Shown here in pieces: positions 23,318 to 36,900 of a DNA stretch of 64,000 bases; within the stretch, counting starts at the first letter, position 1, and every line of letters starts with the position of its first letter. Under the pieces are notes generated by a model. That model was not told where the DNA came from. It did not search any database and worked only from the letters and a program-made list of their open reading frames with translations. The position numbers and the translations under genes were made by a program. The stretch is taken from NCBI GenBank assembly GCA_905250115.1, contig CAJNOI010000131.1, positions 32,089-96,088 of the forward strand, in the 5' to 3' direction. Origin of the DNA: Adineta steineri. Its lineage: Eukaryota > Rotifera > Eurotatoria > Adinetida > Adinetidae.

Positions 23318-23420
23318 TCGACGTTTTCATCTGTTGACATATTTTTTGACGACGTTTTACTATGTCGGCGTTTTAACTTGTCGACGTTTTCATTGTCGAC
23401 ATTTCATCATTGTTGATGTT
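23311..23420. repeat. Imperfect minisatellite, GTCGACGTTTTCA-like
   Basis: Six or so diverged copies of a 15-20-base unit built on YGACGTTTTMAY: for example TCGACGTTTTCAT, GACGACGTTTTAC, GTCGGCGTTTTAAC and GTCGACGTTTTCATT. It directly abuts fold-back copy B. The open frame across it shows no protein family. Confidence 0.55.
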
Positions 23421-23754
23421 ACAAGATATTTCTTGGATTCATCATTTGATGTTGTTAATGAAGTCGGAATTGAAGCTACTGCTACAAGATATTGTATTTT
23501 ATATCAAGAGAGAGATAAAGATATTCATCGAAGCAAGAAAGAATAAGTAACATCTGAATTTGTTAAAAGAAGATATTATAACATAACATAATAACTTAAT
23601 GAATTATTTTATTGAAAAAATTTTAAATCAAAATATTTGAAAAAAATAAACTAATTTGTTACTATTGTGAATTACCGTCTACTTGACTTTTTAAAACGTT
23701 GAATTTCAAATTTTTGTTTTAAACATACATCTTCAAATTGATTTATTTTATTTT

Positions 23755-23855
23755 GAGGGTGTGGGTATCGGTGCGTTCTTCCTGTAACCACACCCACCAT
23801 CCTCAAGATAGGTTTAGCTATGGAGAGAACGCACTCATACACACACCCACATCTC
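23755..23855. repeat. GT/AC fold-back element, copy C
   Basis: GAGGGTGTGGGTATCGGTGC is followed by CCACACCCACCATCCTC, and outside these GTGCGTTCTT pairs with GAGAACGCAC. A further CACACACCCACA tract ends the element. It has the same layout as copies A and B. Confidence 0.6.
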
Positions 23856-24401
23856 TCTATAATATTTTATGTTTTCTATTACTAACAAAAGAATAAAGTA
23901 TCTGTTTAAAACTATATCTGCTCAGAAACTTTCATTTGTTTTGTCAGAAAAAAAATTATATTTTAATCCTTTTACGAATAATACTGATATAAATAATAAA
24001 AAAAAGAGATTCTACATTTAAAATTAGATTTAGTTAGAGAAAATATTCTTGAAAGGATCTAGAATATGACTTTAGTTCAGAAGCACATGTTGGAATATTT
24101 GACTTCATTACTTAACGTATTCAAACAATCACTATGCGATAATTTTATTCATCAAAATTTGGAAAAAGAAAGGATCACCATTAACAAGAACGAAGTGCAC
24201 AGAAACAAAAGAGTAATAAGAAAAGCAATAAAATAAAAGTTAAAGATCATTATGAGAATTGAAGCACATAGACTATCACACATGCGGTAAATGAGAAAAA
24301 CAATAAGTTCGGAAGGACTGTTCATTCAAAAACAAAGCATCACATTCATATTTGACGGGATTTTTTCATAAATTAAAATTGAACATTTCATATGTTATGC
24401 T
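23856..24401. other. Intergenic region downstream of HSP90B1
   Basis: AT-rich 3' flank; no gene recognised. Confidence 0.45.
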
Positions 24402-27236
24402 TTACAAATCATAATGTTCTTGATCTGCATCCTATAATAAAATAACAAATCAAAATAAATATATCAATAAATATTAAAAATTGAATATACTTTTTTTGAT
24501 TTTGTATGTGTACTATCATCATCATCATCACCATCGATAATATTTTCATCTTGATTTATATTAGTTTCTTCTCCATCTTGTGGTTCATCATCAATTTTTT
24601 CATCTAATGAAACACCCATAGCTCGTCGTAACATTGATTCAATACGATCAGCAAAACCATCTGAATCATTTAAATCAAAACCTGATCGAAGTGTTGCTGC
24701 TTCATACATAACAGTAGCTAAATCACTTGCAACTTTATCATCTTTCGAATCTATAACACGTCGAAGTAAATCTTTAATAAGTGGATGACGTGGATTAATA
24801 TCTAATGTTTTCTTTTGATTTAAATAATAATTTTGTGTTGCATCTCCACCACTTTTTTGATAAGTTTGTGCACGAGCAATTCGTTCCATATTTCCATCAT
24901 AACCATATTGTGAAGCTACAAGTGCCATTGGTGTTTTAACAAGACGTTCCGATATTTTTGCTTCAAGAATTTTACCACGAAATTGTTCTTTAAGCCATAC
25001 TAATAATGGTTGATAAGTTTTTTCTAAATGTTTTTTTTCTTCTTCTTCTTTTGCATTTGATTTATCTAATTCAAGACCATCTTTTGCAAGATTTTGAAAT
25101 CGTTTTCCTTCAAATTCAGGTAATGATTGCATACAATATTGATCAACAGGATCAGTTAAATATATAACTTCATAACCTTTCTTTAAAGTACGTTCAACAA
25201 ATGGAGATTTCTTTGCACTATCCATTGATAATGTAGCTATAAAATAAATATGTTCTTGATTAGGTTTCATACGTTCAACATATTCTGTTAAACTGATTTG
25301 TTTATTTTTTGATAATGATGTTGTAAAACGAAGTAATTTAGCTAAACGTGTACGATTTGCTGAATCTTCAATAATACCTAATTTTACAGATGTACCATAT
25401 TCTTTCCAAAACGCTTCATAATCTTCCGGAGAAATTTTCTTAATCATATCTAAAGCTTTTCGTACAAGTTTTTTCTTAATAACTTTAAGTAATTTTGATT
25501 GTTGTAAAGTTTCACGTGAAACATTCAATGGTAAATCATCACTATCAACAACACCACGAATAAATGATAAATATTTTGGCATCATTTCTTCAAAATTATC
25601 CGTAATAAATACTCGACGAACATAAAGTTTAATCGCATCAGTTGGACGATTATAGTTTGTAAATAAATCCATTGGTGCATTTTTTGGAATATAAAGAATT
25701 GATTTAAATGTTACTTCGCCTTCAGCAGTAAAATGACTGTAAATCATAGGAGTTTCAGTTTCTTTACTAAATGTTTTATAAAATGCTAGATAATCTTCAT
25801 CGGTTACTTCGGATGGTCTAAATAAAATAAATAGATTATATTTCCGTGAGAATAAATATACAAAATATAACTCTGTTTCAATATTTGTTTATGTGCTTAT
25901 TCAATAGAATTTATTCTATAGAATATTCTATTTACAGTGTATCTAACTTACTTTCGTTGCCAGATTGGTTTACTTTGATTCATTAATTCCCAATTCCAAA
26001 CAGTTTTATCAACAGTTTTCATTTTCTTTTTCTTCTCTTCTACTTTTTCTTCTTCAACAGCAGCATCTTCATCTGATTTCGTATCAGTTTCATCGGTTTT
26101 TTTCTCCTCAGTAACAACTAAAAATAACAAAAATCTTAATATTTTCTTGTAATTAAAAAATGTTATCTCACCTTCATCATCTTCAGGTACTTGTTCTTTA
26201 GTAGTTGTAAATTTCCATAAATAAATATTAAAATTAATAAATTGTGAATATTTACGAATAATATCATCAAGTGTATTTTGTTCCAAATATTCACCAGCTT
26301 CTTCTTTCAAAAGAAGACTAAAATGAAAGAAATTATATATATATATAAAAAGAATTTGTGTATTTTACCTGACTGTTGTTCCTCGACCAAGTGTATTACC
26401 ACGAGGATCTTTAAAAACATTAAATGAAGTTGAATCAGATTCCCAAATATATTGATCATCATCATTATTTTTTGATGTAACAATAACTTTATTAGCGACA
26501 AGAAAACTTGAATAAAATCCAACACCAAATTGTCCAATAAGATCACTCATTGATCCACCTTCTGTTTGTACATCTTGAACTCGATTTAAAAATTCTGATG
26601 TATCCGATTTTGCAATTGTACCAAGAAATTTAACAAGATGATCTCTTGTCATTCCAATACCAGTATCTGTTATATGTAACATTCGATTATCACGATCAAT
26701 TTTGATACGTATTGTTAATTCTTCTTTATCACCAAGTACACTCTTATCAGTAAGTGATAGAAAACGAATCTTATCAAGTGCATCAGAAGCATTAGATATA
26801 AGTTCACGTAAAAAGATTTCTTTATTTTTATATAATGAATTGATAATTAATTTCATCATACGATTAACTTCTGTTTGAAATTCATGTTTTTCCGATGCAT
26901 CAACTAATGTTCGAAATTCTTTAGCACTTAAACCATCCAATTTAATTGCTTCTTCTTCTCTATATAACAAAAAAAAGATCAAAGAACTAAGACTAAATTA
27001 TAGATATTACTTTTGAACAACTTCATCATCTGTCTTTGATCCATCTGCATGTTTTCCTATATCATCATCAACTTTTGGTGGAAGTGATGTTGATGTTTCA
27101 ACTTCATCTTCGGCTTTACAAGGATCTGACAGAGACAAAAAAAAGAAGATGAATGATTCCGCATAAAAGATATTTAGATCTTACTTGTGAGAAATAATAC
27201 TCCCAGAAGAGTAACAAATATAAACCACTTAAACAT
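24402..27236 (-). CDS. HSP90B1: Endoplasmin (GRP94), ER Hsp90 chaperone
   Basis: ATP-dependent chaperone of the ER lumen. Exon 1 encodes a signal peptide ([18 protein letters not shown]) and exon 2 the acidic pre-N region. The N-terminal ATPase domain follows ([55 protein letters not shown], the glycine-rich GRGTTVR). Then come a highly charged linker ([11 protein letters not shown]), the middle domain ([39 protein letters not shown]) and the dimerisation domain ending with an acidic tail. The last exon is tiny and encodes DADQEHYDL and the stop, so the ER retrieval signal is HYDL rather than KDEL or HDEL. There are seven or so exons with short introns. Family assignment is firm because of the signal peptide plus retrieval signal. 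Confidence 0.96.
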
Positions 27237-27991
27237 GGCTATTATCGTTTAGTGAGAGTTGAGAGAATGTAACGAGTAATGCCTATTTGATTATCAGAAA
27301 GAATGAGATTGTCTCGTTTAATATGTACGATTATTTTACCAGTTAAAAACCAACACTTAATGTTCTGTTAAAATTGGAATGATCAACTTGAAAGCCAATG
27401 AACCACCGACGTGTATTGCTACCTCATTTTCTGCCAGGTAGGGAAAGATGGCGTTGATTTTGACAGAAACAATGCAAAATTTATATTTTAAACATTCTAT
27501 AGATAAGTTTTCTTTTATATGATTAATAGATAAGAAATACAACAACAATTTGAATAATTCATATAGAGTTCGTTACGATAGACTACTGTATATAAATGGC
27601 TGATGGTTCTTTTTTTTTTATTAAATTTTGTTTGATGAAAACTTCAAGTAGTGACGTAACTAAGCTGTAGGCAGGAAAGAGAAATAAAGGCTTCATCGTT
27701 TTCTGTCTACCATCAGCAGGTTGTGAAGATATAAGAAGAAATGTAGACCCACACCCACACCCACACCCTTCTTCTAAATTCTTTTACATTAACTTCTAAA
27801 TTTTTATATGTTTATAACATAATACAACAAAAACACATATTTCTCATTCAATCGAAAATATCTACATAGAAAAAAACAAAACAAAACAAATACAATAATT
27901 ATCTAGTTCAAATAATATCCCAAAAAACGTAATCATTTTAATACAATAAATAATACAATATACTAAGCACCAACAAAAACATAAATATAGA
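27237..27991. other. Intergenic region with a short CCCACA tract
   Basis: HSP90B1 promoter side. At 27748-27768 the plus strand has three and a half CCCACA units, the same motif as the large array at 15.9 kb, flanked by AAGAAGAA on the left and TTCTTCT on the right. No gene. Confidence 0.5.
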
Positions 27992-30528
27992 TCAAGATGA
28001 AAATGTTTTTGCACGTTCACGTAATTTAGTTATTTCACTTGATATAATTAATGATGGTCCTAATTTTATTTTCATTGTATCTCGTAAATGTTCTTGTGTC
28101 ATTAATAATAATGCTTGACCATCCATTTCACTTTCATAAAAAGCTTCACGTATTGTTTCATTCGTTAAACGTGCTATAAATTCTCCTACTTGTAAAACCT
28201 ATAAAAATTAACAAAAGTATATTTTTTGTTGTCCTTCTAGAATAATATGCAATTCTTACCGTCCATTTACTAGGATCAGTTGGAAGACCATGATCCGGTG
28301 GTAATGGTATTTGTTCATCAATATTTGGTTCAACTGGTTGTTGTGGAATAATATTTTCTATCAGATTCTTATTTACTCGTATTGGTTCTGTGATTGTTGG
28401 AGGTTTATTTTCATTCAATTTTAATGAACATAATTTTGAACAATATTTTTTCTCTTGATCAAAAAATCTTGAAGAAAAATCTGTTTTCTGACATGTAATG
28501 CATCGAAGTTGATCATTATTTTCTTTATGAATTACATTCTCATTGGGTAAAAACGGATGACTACTTTCACGGATTACAAAACCACCTATATAATGAACAG
28601 CAATATCATTATTTGATGATTTTATTGATGAAGAATTTAATGGAGCAATATTAGAAACATTGGGTGATGTTGTTGTAGTAGATGTTTGTAAGTTATGTAT
28701 TGGTGTTATTGAAGGCACAGTTGGTTGAGAATATTCTTTTGATATCGATGGAGATGAATAAGGAAATGTCGTAGATGATAGTGCTGTGTTCGTATTATTA
28801 GAATATGTATTGTATGTAGGTGGTGCAAGCATATTTGTTGAAGTTGTAGTACCATTAAGTAATGATGGATATGCATATTGATGTTGATGTTGTTGTAATA
28901 ATGACGGATTAGTTACAGGAATTGTAGTCTAAATAATACGTATAAATCTTATATAAAATTTCTACAAATGATTTTATAAACATACTGTTTGATTTGGAAA
29001 TATAAGTGAACTACATCCATTTGAATGATTAGATAATGTATTAAATGTTGCTGTTTGTCCGGGTACTAATAATGTTGTATTTGTGACAGATGGTATTATT
29101 AATTCTGTACCTGTTGAATCACTTTTTATTGGTTTATTGGTAAATGGATCACGTTCATACAATCTAAATATTGATTTTTTTATTTATGAATTCTATTTTT
29201 AATAAAAAAAACTAACCTTGGTCGTCCACGTTTCTTTTTCGATAAACTTGAACTAATTAAAATAAGAGTCTGGTCAAACAAACAATAAAAAAACTAATTT
29301 TTCACTTTACCTGCTCGATCGACGATGACGATGATTAACTTTTTGTGCAATTTGTGATAATGAAAGTGATAAATTATTACTATCTGATATTTTTGTTTCA
29401 TCTAATGATGAATTAGTATCATATGTTTGTATAGTATTTCCATTAATAATAGTTGTTGGTAAAATGGGTGGTTGATGTATAATACCTGTTAATTGTTGTG
29501 TTGTCATTGTTGTTGTATCACTTGTTAAAGTGGCTAAAAAAGAAAACAAAACACCTTTATTTTGTCTCTTTAAATAGAATATTTTAGAAATTACTTTGTT
29601 GTTGCATGTCAATAGAAGAACTTGTTCGAACGGTTGTGATTGTCTGTGATGAATTGGAAACTAAAAGAGAGATTTATATGATTTATTGATAGGAAAATTT
29701 CGAAAATTTACGTAATGAACAATCTCCATTGACAGGAAAAGAAGAAGCAACGGGTTGATTAGTAGCTGAAACAACAGTAATTGGTGTAGCTTGAAGTATT
29801 TGACCAGCTTGATTTCGAAATGTAACAGGTTTTTGTCCATCGTTAGCAACTTGAACAAGCTATAGAATAAGTTAATAATTAAAAATTTCAATAAGAATAA
29901 TTAAAGTTTCTTATATACTTGTCCTTGATTTCCATCGACAACTAAATATGTCGTAAATCCTGCAGATGAATTTGCTGGAACTATTTATAAATTTAAAATA
30001 AGATCTTTTACAATATAAATTTAATAACTTACTTGATGGTATTGCTTTTGGAGTGAATGGTGCTATAAATAGCAAAAGCAATTAAGAAAGTTTACTTCTA
30101 AAATGTTTTATTTACCTATCTGATTACCAATTAGAATTGGTTGTTGTGAATGTGGTAATATAGTTGATGTATTAATGATAGAGGGTCGAGCAAGTAATGT
30201 CGCTGGTTTCGCTGATGATCGAATAGGTTTTTTAGCATTCAAATATGTTCGAAATCCCTAAATAATAATAATATTATATTTAATAGAGTAAATAGAAAAT
30301 ACATACACGCTTTGTTGTTCGTTTTATTGCTGATGTAGGTGTACTTGTTAATAATGGTTGAGCTGGAGCGATTGGTACAGTAATCAATTGTGATTGTGGA
30401 ACGGATGATAGTACTACTGGAGATTCTGTTGAAGAAATAGGTGCTGATTGTTCAACAACTTCAGATTTCAATGGTGATACATTGAAATTAACTGACGGAG
30501 GTCGAGGTGCTTCCTCTACTTGATGCAT
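27992..30528 (-). CDS. Polyhomeotic-like Polycomb (PRC1) protein
   Basis: Chromatin repressor subunit. Most of the N-terminal two thirds is Ser/Thr/Pro/Gln-rich, spread over many small exons (for example MHQVEEAPRPPSVNF, later VPGQTATFNTLSNHS). Near the end the sequence has GGFVIRESSHPF, an FCS-type zinc finger (CITCQKTDFSSRFF...YCSKLC) and a C-terminal SAM domain (KWTV, FIARLTNETIREAF, DGQALLLMTQEHL, IKLGPSLIISSEI). HD1, FCS and SAM in this order define Polyhomeotic/PHC. SAM polymerises PRC1 and FCS binds nucleic acid. The ATG at 30528 is in frame with upstream codons back to an acceptor-like TTTTAG at about 30553 (IWCFFHNRM), so the true start may lie in an exon further upstream. Confidence 0.88.
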
Positions 30529-30553
30529 CCGGTTATGAAAAAAACACCAAATA

Positions 30554-31020
30554 CCTAAAATTGAAAAGAATTATTTCATATTTTTGTTCAATTAGATTTT
30601 TTATTCATTTTTAGTTGTAAAAAAATAAGCGAATAAGAATTATTATAATAAAAACAAATTATTAAGATACACATTGTTATAACAGGTCGAATGGTTAATG
30701 TGCTTTTTAGAATTTTTTCTATTGGTTATCATTTGTGTTTTATGTTAAATAATCCAATAGAAAAATCGACAATTATCTACCAATATTATAGTTTTAAAAG
30801 GATCTAACGCGACCTCTATATGATAGAGGGTGTTTATGTAAGTATTAGATGATTGTCTTAGATTCAGTCAGTATTGTATTTATGATTTCAAAAAATAAAA
30901 TGAATATTTTTTATTTAATAAAGTCAAAATATCTATTCGCTACAGTTTTTATAGAATGAGATGTTATTGTTCATATTAGAAAAAGCTAATAGAAGAGTGT
31001 TTATATTGGAAAAATAATGA
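30554..31020. other. Intergenic region between the copine-like and Polyhomeotic-like genes
   Basis: AT-rich, no recognised gene. An upstream first exon for the Polyhomeotic-like gene may hide here. Confidence 0.35.
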
Positions 31021-32156
31021 TTAAGCTTTTGGTCTATGTGGATCATTGAGAAAAGCTTGTTTCAATTGTGTTGGTAATTTTCTTACAACAGCTCGTGCAA
31101 AATAATTTTCAGTTTCCATTTTATCTTGTTTTGAAACAAACGCATTAAAATTGACAAAATGAAAATTATCATAACAAAGTTTTGATTGAATTAATTCTTT
31201 TTCCATTTGTTTCTTATTTAATTTTTGAAATACGGCTTCTCGAAGTGAATGTTCTTCACGTGCTAATCCTTCCCATGGTCCATCACCAACACCAATGACA
31301 AGTAAACATACATTAGGTAAATTTGCTAACATTCGTATAGCTTCAACAAATGATTTATTATCACTTGAAAGTTTAAGTTCATCAGTTAAAATAACTAACA
31401 TAGTAAAATCTCGTGGACAATAAATACCATATGAAATTAATTTTTTTACGATCGGTGTAAATTCTGTTGGGCCACTTAATGCAACATTTTTTGTTTGTTC
31501 TAAATAACTAAATTAAAAACATACGCGTATATAAAACGACATATATGAATAAATCTTACGCATCAATAATAAGTTGATGTGTATTAAATTCATCACCACT
31601 ACCAACAATTGGAAAAAATGAATAATCTTTTGTTTGTTCATCACCAAATCCAAAACAAGAATATTCAATTTTTGATGTAAATACATCTTCGAATATTGGA
31701 CCTAATTGACCAATAGCCTAAATTAAATAAGAAAATATAGAGAAGACATATTTCTAATTAAAATAATTTTTACTTTTTGATATGGATTAAATGCTTTATT
31801 TTGTACTTTATGTAATGATTGTCCGCCGTAAGTTTTTTTACCTTGCCATTCATTACTAGCTGATAAATCAATACCGAAAATAATTCGAATACGTTCAAAA
31901 TAAAAATTTGATGCAATTTCTTGTTTTATTTTTTCAAATGGTCTAAGACGGAAAAATATATATATATCGTATTTCCTTTTTCTTAAATCTATATTTACTT
32001 TTTTTTCGATGTTGGTAATGAATTAAATTCCATTCCATCAAGACTTGCAAGGAGATCTAATCGAGCTTTTTGTTTTAAAATATTTCTACGATAATATTCG
32101 TATAAAAGAACAAAAGCAAAAAACGAAACAAGATAATATACTAAAGACCACAGCAT
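31021..32156 (-). CDS. Membrane-anchored copine-type VWA protein
   Basis: Four exons. The start MLWSLVYYLVSFFAFVLLYEYYRRN is a hydrophobic anchor of about 20 residues followed by basic residues, then a short juxtamembrane stretch. The body is a copine-family von Willebrand A domain: FGIDLSASNEW holds the D-x-S-x-S metal site. It continues YGGQSLHKVQNKAFNPYQKAIGQLGPIFEDV, FGFGDEQTKDYSFFPI, SGPTEFTPIVKKLI, MLVILTDELKL and VIGVGDGPWEGL, and ends DNFHFVNFN and LPTQLKQAFLNDPHRPKA. Classical copines carry two C2 domains before this domain, and plant RGLG proteins carry a RING after it; neither is present here. A role in calcium-independent membrane scaffolding is only a guess. Confidence 0.85.
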
Positions 32157-33347
32157 TTTCTATATATGTTAGCAATCAACCGTGAATAAGTTTGTATTAC
32201 TGACGATCAAAACATTCTACTTTGTTTATATATACGTATGTACAGCCTGACCAACCGTAACGAAACCAATTTTTTTTCTTGTTATCGTACTTTTCAAAAA
32301 TCAGTCATAACTTTGTATCTACCTAGTGTGGTTAATGTAGTTAAGCCATTATTATTAAAAAAAAGAACAGTTAAATAATAATTACTTGAATCAAACATTC
32401 ATATTTTTAAATATTGTTCTGTTGAAGAAATTATTATCAAAATGTTAGTTTGACATGAATAACATTTTTCGTCAGGGTAACATATATTACTCGTGATAGG
32501 TATAATTATTAAATATTTAGACATAATTTTTTTTCACGACAAAAAATATTATTTCTTATGTATAAAAGAATTTTTTTGATCTTGAACAAGATTTCAAGAA
32601 CAGTATCTCAACAAAGAATATATCATATTCTATTTAATCCAATAACTGATAAACCCTATCATTGATCATAATTCGAAATAGACGTTATCATTTTGACAAG
32701 GCAATATTCGTCCTTCGCACATATGTACCATCGATTTCCCAAGTGTGTTATTTGCATATGATCATTGATGACCTATATAATTCTTGTTTTACAAGCATAC
32801 AAATCTTCTTATCAATGATTACTCAACAATCTTAATTCTTCTACTATAGAATAGTAAAAAAAAATCTTTGCCTTCTTTTCACACGGTCGTCATAGTCACT
32901 CTTTATTTCTTTTGTCCAAAAAAAAAACAATTTACGCCGGAGAAACAGACACCGATCGAAACAATAATAGAAAAAACAAAACAAAAAGCTTGCTTCTATG
33001 ACGTTTAAATATCTGATATAGATATATATAAATATATACACAAGAAAAATCTATATACATGAAAGTAGCAAGAAAGTTTTGCTATACATATACATTAAAT
33101 AACGAAAAAACAAAAATAAAAGAAAAAAAAGAGTGGCACAAATCAATATTGTTCTTGTTTTTTTCCTCTATTTATCCCAAAGATAATACTAATTTTGAGA
33201 AAAAAATCGACGGTTGATATATGGAAAGATGACTAGATAAATAGAAGGAAAAACGAATGATATATAGAATTGATTTGTGTTTCTTTTTTTGTATTTTTTT
33301 TTTGAAAACTGTTAACATCACTGTTTGTGGCACGCGGGTCAATTGAT
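32157..33347. other. Intergenic region, no gene seen
   Basis: AT-rich with many homopolymers. It holds the copine-like promoter on one side and the 3' flank of the Yippee-like gene on the other. Confidence 0.45.
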
Positions 33348-33936
33348 TTATTTTTTTAAATATTCTGAACGATCAACATTTTCATCATCCCAACCATTAT
33401 CTTTAATCATATGCACAAGTTCAATAATATACTTTCCTTCTTTATATTTTTGACTTGATTCAAATGCATGTTCCTTGAATACAAAAATTAATATTTTATA
33501 ATAAATATTAATCAATAGATCTTTACATATTTCCAGCCAAGCAATGTTTTACAACAATCACAATAAATATCAGCGACTTCATGAAGACCTGTAAGTAATA
33601 CTCGTTCTTCTGCAGTACTGGTATTCACATTAACACTTAAAAAAATAGAGAAGAAAAAAACCCAAGAATAAATATTAAATAGCTAAAGAAAAGTACATAC
33701 ACTGAATTAAATAAGTATGCACGACCTTGACTGCCTTGAAATGACTAAAAATACAAAATAAATAATTTAAAATTATATTTAAGTTTTGTAAATACTTTTG
33801 AAATAAGTTCATCATGACTAGCCAATTGAGCCCGACAATGAAGACATGAATAGGTTCGATGAGTTTTAGCTGGTAAATAATATTGGAATAATTTACCGAG
33901 TGTTTTGGAACCGTTATGATGACTGTTTTTCACCAT
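33348..33936 (-). CDS. Yippee-like protein (YPEL1-4 type)
   Basis: Small zinc-binding protein of the Yippee family, found from fungi to animals and linked to nuclear, centrosomal and cell-cycle functions. Four short exons. The reading is [20 protein letters not shown], then [74 protein letters not shown] and [20 protein letters not shown]. The two CxxC pairs (CLHC and CDCC) that bind zinc are intact. The match is closest to the YPEL1-4 branch rather than YPEL5. On the minus strand an acceptor-like TTTAAATAG lies just before the ATG, so a leader exon or spliced leader is likely. Confidence 0.95.
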
Positions 33937-36900
33937 CTTTCGGTGAACCTATTTAAAATTATAGAAACAAAGAGAATATGAAATGAGAATGAAAACTTCA
34001 TTGTTTTGTTTATATATATATATATACATACATATACATATAGTTAAAGACAGGAAGAAAAGAAAAAAAAATGCGTATAAAGCATGTCAAACTTAGTTTT
34101 GTTCGTATATTAGGTAACTATTGAAAGGATGAAAACAATATTGAAAGTAATTTTTCTCTGCTAATACTATGTAAGTAAAATCTGTCGATACAATGTCTGA
34201 AATGGGCCTTGTGAACATCATCAAAGTAAACGACACGAATACCACGTGTGTTTTTTTCTTGTATTAATTCAATCTTTTATATAGTTAAATATTATACATT
34301 CTTGATTCCTGCCCCCCCCCCTCTCTTTTTCATTTTCACCTTCAAAGATCAATGACAAAATCTATCACGAAAGAAAACATAATAATCTACAGGAATGAGC
34401 ATTTCTTATAACTTAAGTACAATATACATATATATATTTATACAAGGTTATTCTATATCCCTTATTTCCTATATTAACTATTTCTTTAGTCTTCTTCAAT
34501 GTTAACATGTATATGAAGAAAAAAAACGTGTCAATAATTTTTTCTTTTGACTCTCTTTTTTTTCTATTAACATATTTTTAAATTCACTCACGAAAAGTGT
34601 AACATCAATTACTGAAGACGAGACAGAAACGTTTATCTTTCAGCATACTCCTTCTCCCTGTCTCTGTCTCTCTTTCTTTCTTTCTCTCGTCAGCCAGCTC
34701 AATAATAAAAAATAACTCGAATTTAATGACCATACACATATGTCACAACTACAACGATCTAATCGATCAATGAACTCTCTCATACAACGAAACGCAAATG
34801 ACAAGAAATAAAAATTGATTGAGCGTATCCAATTTGCGTTCTTTCTTTTTTCTTTCTTTTTTCATTTCTTTCTATCAAACACCATTCCTGATCTAGATTT
34901 GTACTTCTTGCGCAATCGAACAAATACAAATGTGTGTTCAATAGTATGAGGCACGCAAAAATTATTATAAATATATTATATATTTGTTGTGTCCCCTTAC
35001 GGTCTCTAATCCGATAATGATGAGCAGCTTGCATAACTTTACTTTAGTAAATTTGACTATGCAATTAAAAGGAAAATAAAAGAAAACTTTTTAAAGGTCG
35101 AGATTTCCATAGTTATTAATCATTCTTTCGTCTGTAAATTGAAGGACAATGCTGCCGTGATGTAGGAGATAGTCTATATATACACGACATTTACTCAAAG
35201 TTTTGATAAGACAATAAAACACAAGTGAGAAGAATAACTCAATCGACTGGTCAAGCAGGGGGCTATATACACAAACGTATCACTGACGCGACAGAGATAT
35301 TTATCTGTCTTACTTCTCAATGAAACATCATCAACACTCTTGTCAAAAATGAACAAATGAATGAGTATAATCATCTATATGTATATATACACATATATGT
35401 GAAATAACTTACAGTAGATAGAAATGTCCAACAGCTTGCCACCCCGATAGTTATAAATAATGAATTCAATTTACAAATAAGGAGATCGTTTATATTGATA
35501 GATAATATTCTATAAAAGAAAATAATGGTTTAATATAAATATAGGTTATGCATAAATAAATATGTATATAAATAATATGTATGTAAGATAATTTAAATGA
35601 CATTTAGTATTTCAAGTGGCTTGCTAGACTCGTTTTTTCTCGTTTATTTCTACACCTCTTTCGTGAATCAAATTGATAACAATCAATATGCACATACAGC
35701 TTAATGAAGATGAGACGACGATGAAAAATACTAACCTTGACGTAGTAGCAATATGAGCCAATTTTTTTCTCTTGTAATTTCCTCTAGGTCTTTTTTTCTT
35801 TTCTACACGATGTAATAACAAGGAACTAATGTTTCCCTATAGTGCAATGATGGACGCTATGATAGAAACTATTCTATCTTTTTATTTCCGCTTCTTATCA
35901 TATAGGACATTTCGAACGACGATTTAGCATCACATTCTTCTGCTTAGTTGATTATCGTCAACGAATACTAGAACAACTATATACGCAAAAAAAAGAGATT
36001 GTTGACGACTAGAAAATAACATTAGGTTCGAGAGATATAAAATTTAGGCGACTTATTTTCTTTCTCCATATATATCATTTTTATTTTTCTTTGTCTATAA
36101 AATAAAAATATAGAAATGTTTTGATGAACATGTGAACACATATGTTACCAATTATGATCAGAGAGAAATGACGACGTCATCGACAATCTAGTTGTAGTAG
36201 TAGTAGTAACGACGCACAAGCAAGTAAACGACAGAATGGGATTGACACTGTCCCTGTGCTGTGTGTGTATGTGCGTGTGTGTGTGTGTTTGCATGGCTCT
36301 CTTTCCCTTCTCTTATTCTACTTCTTTTCTTTTTCTTGTCTCTTTCTATACACTGCTTCGTTCTTTTTTTTTCATACCTCTCCAAATAACTTTTTTTTTC
36401 ATGTATATGACATAAGTCAGAATAGAAGTAAATAAAGAAATTGATATAAATTCTGGTCTATTATTGTAACTATCACTACTCGCCAACGACATGAATGATT
36501 CTATTTCTATTCTCTTCCACTAATAAAGTTAAATATAAATGCGTGTGAGTGTCTTGTTATCTAAGGACAATTTCAATGAATCAAGGTCAATTCAAGTCTT
36601 TTTCTTTGTGTGCTAATAAAAAGCAGCTGTTCAAATATAATGATTAAGTCATCGCTCAGTATATTATTATACCCTGTTGCCACCTTTTTTTCAATTCTAT
36701 TTCTCGAATGTAAAGTATTTGTTCATTTAACAATACAATGAATAGAAGGATTAATATGAATACAAAAAAGAAAAAGAAAAACGATTGAGTGGCCTTGTTA
36801 AACAAAAATAAACTTTTACGGATAATTGAAAGATTTTTTTTCTCTCTAATTAAGAAATCGAACAACAATTACTTGCTACATAAAATTTTTTCTTGTAATT

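Noticed and set aside
36188-36385. Lys/Arg/His-rich minus-strand frame
   Set aside because: Covers a GT/AC microsatellite and CT-rich tract; compositional.
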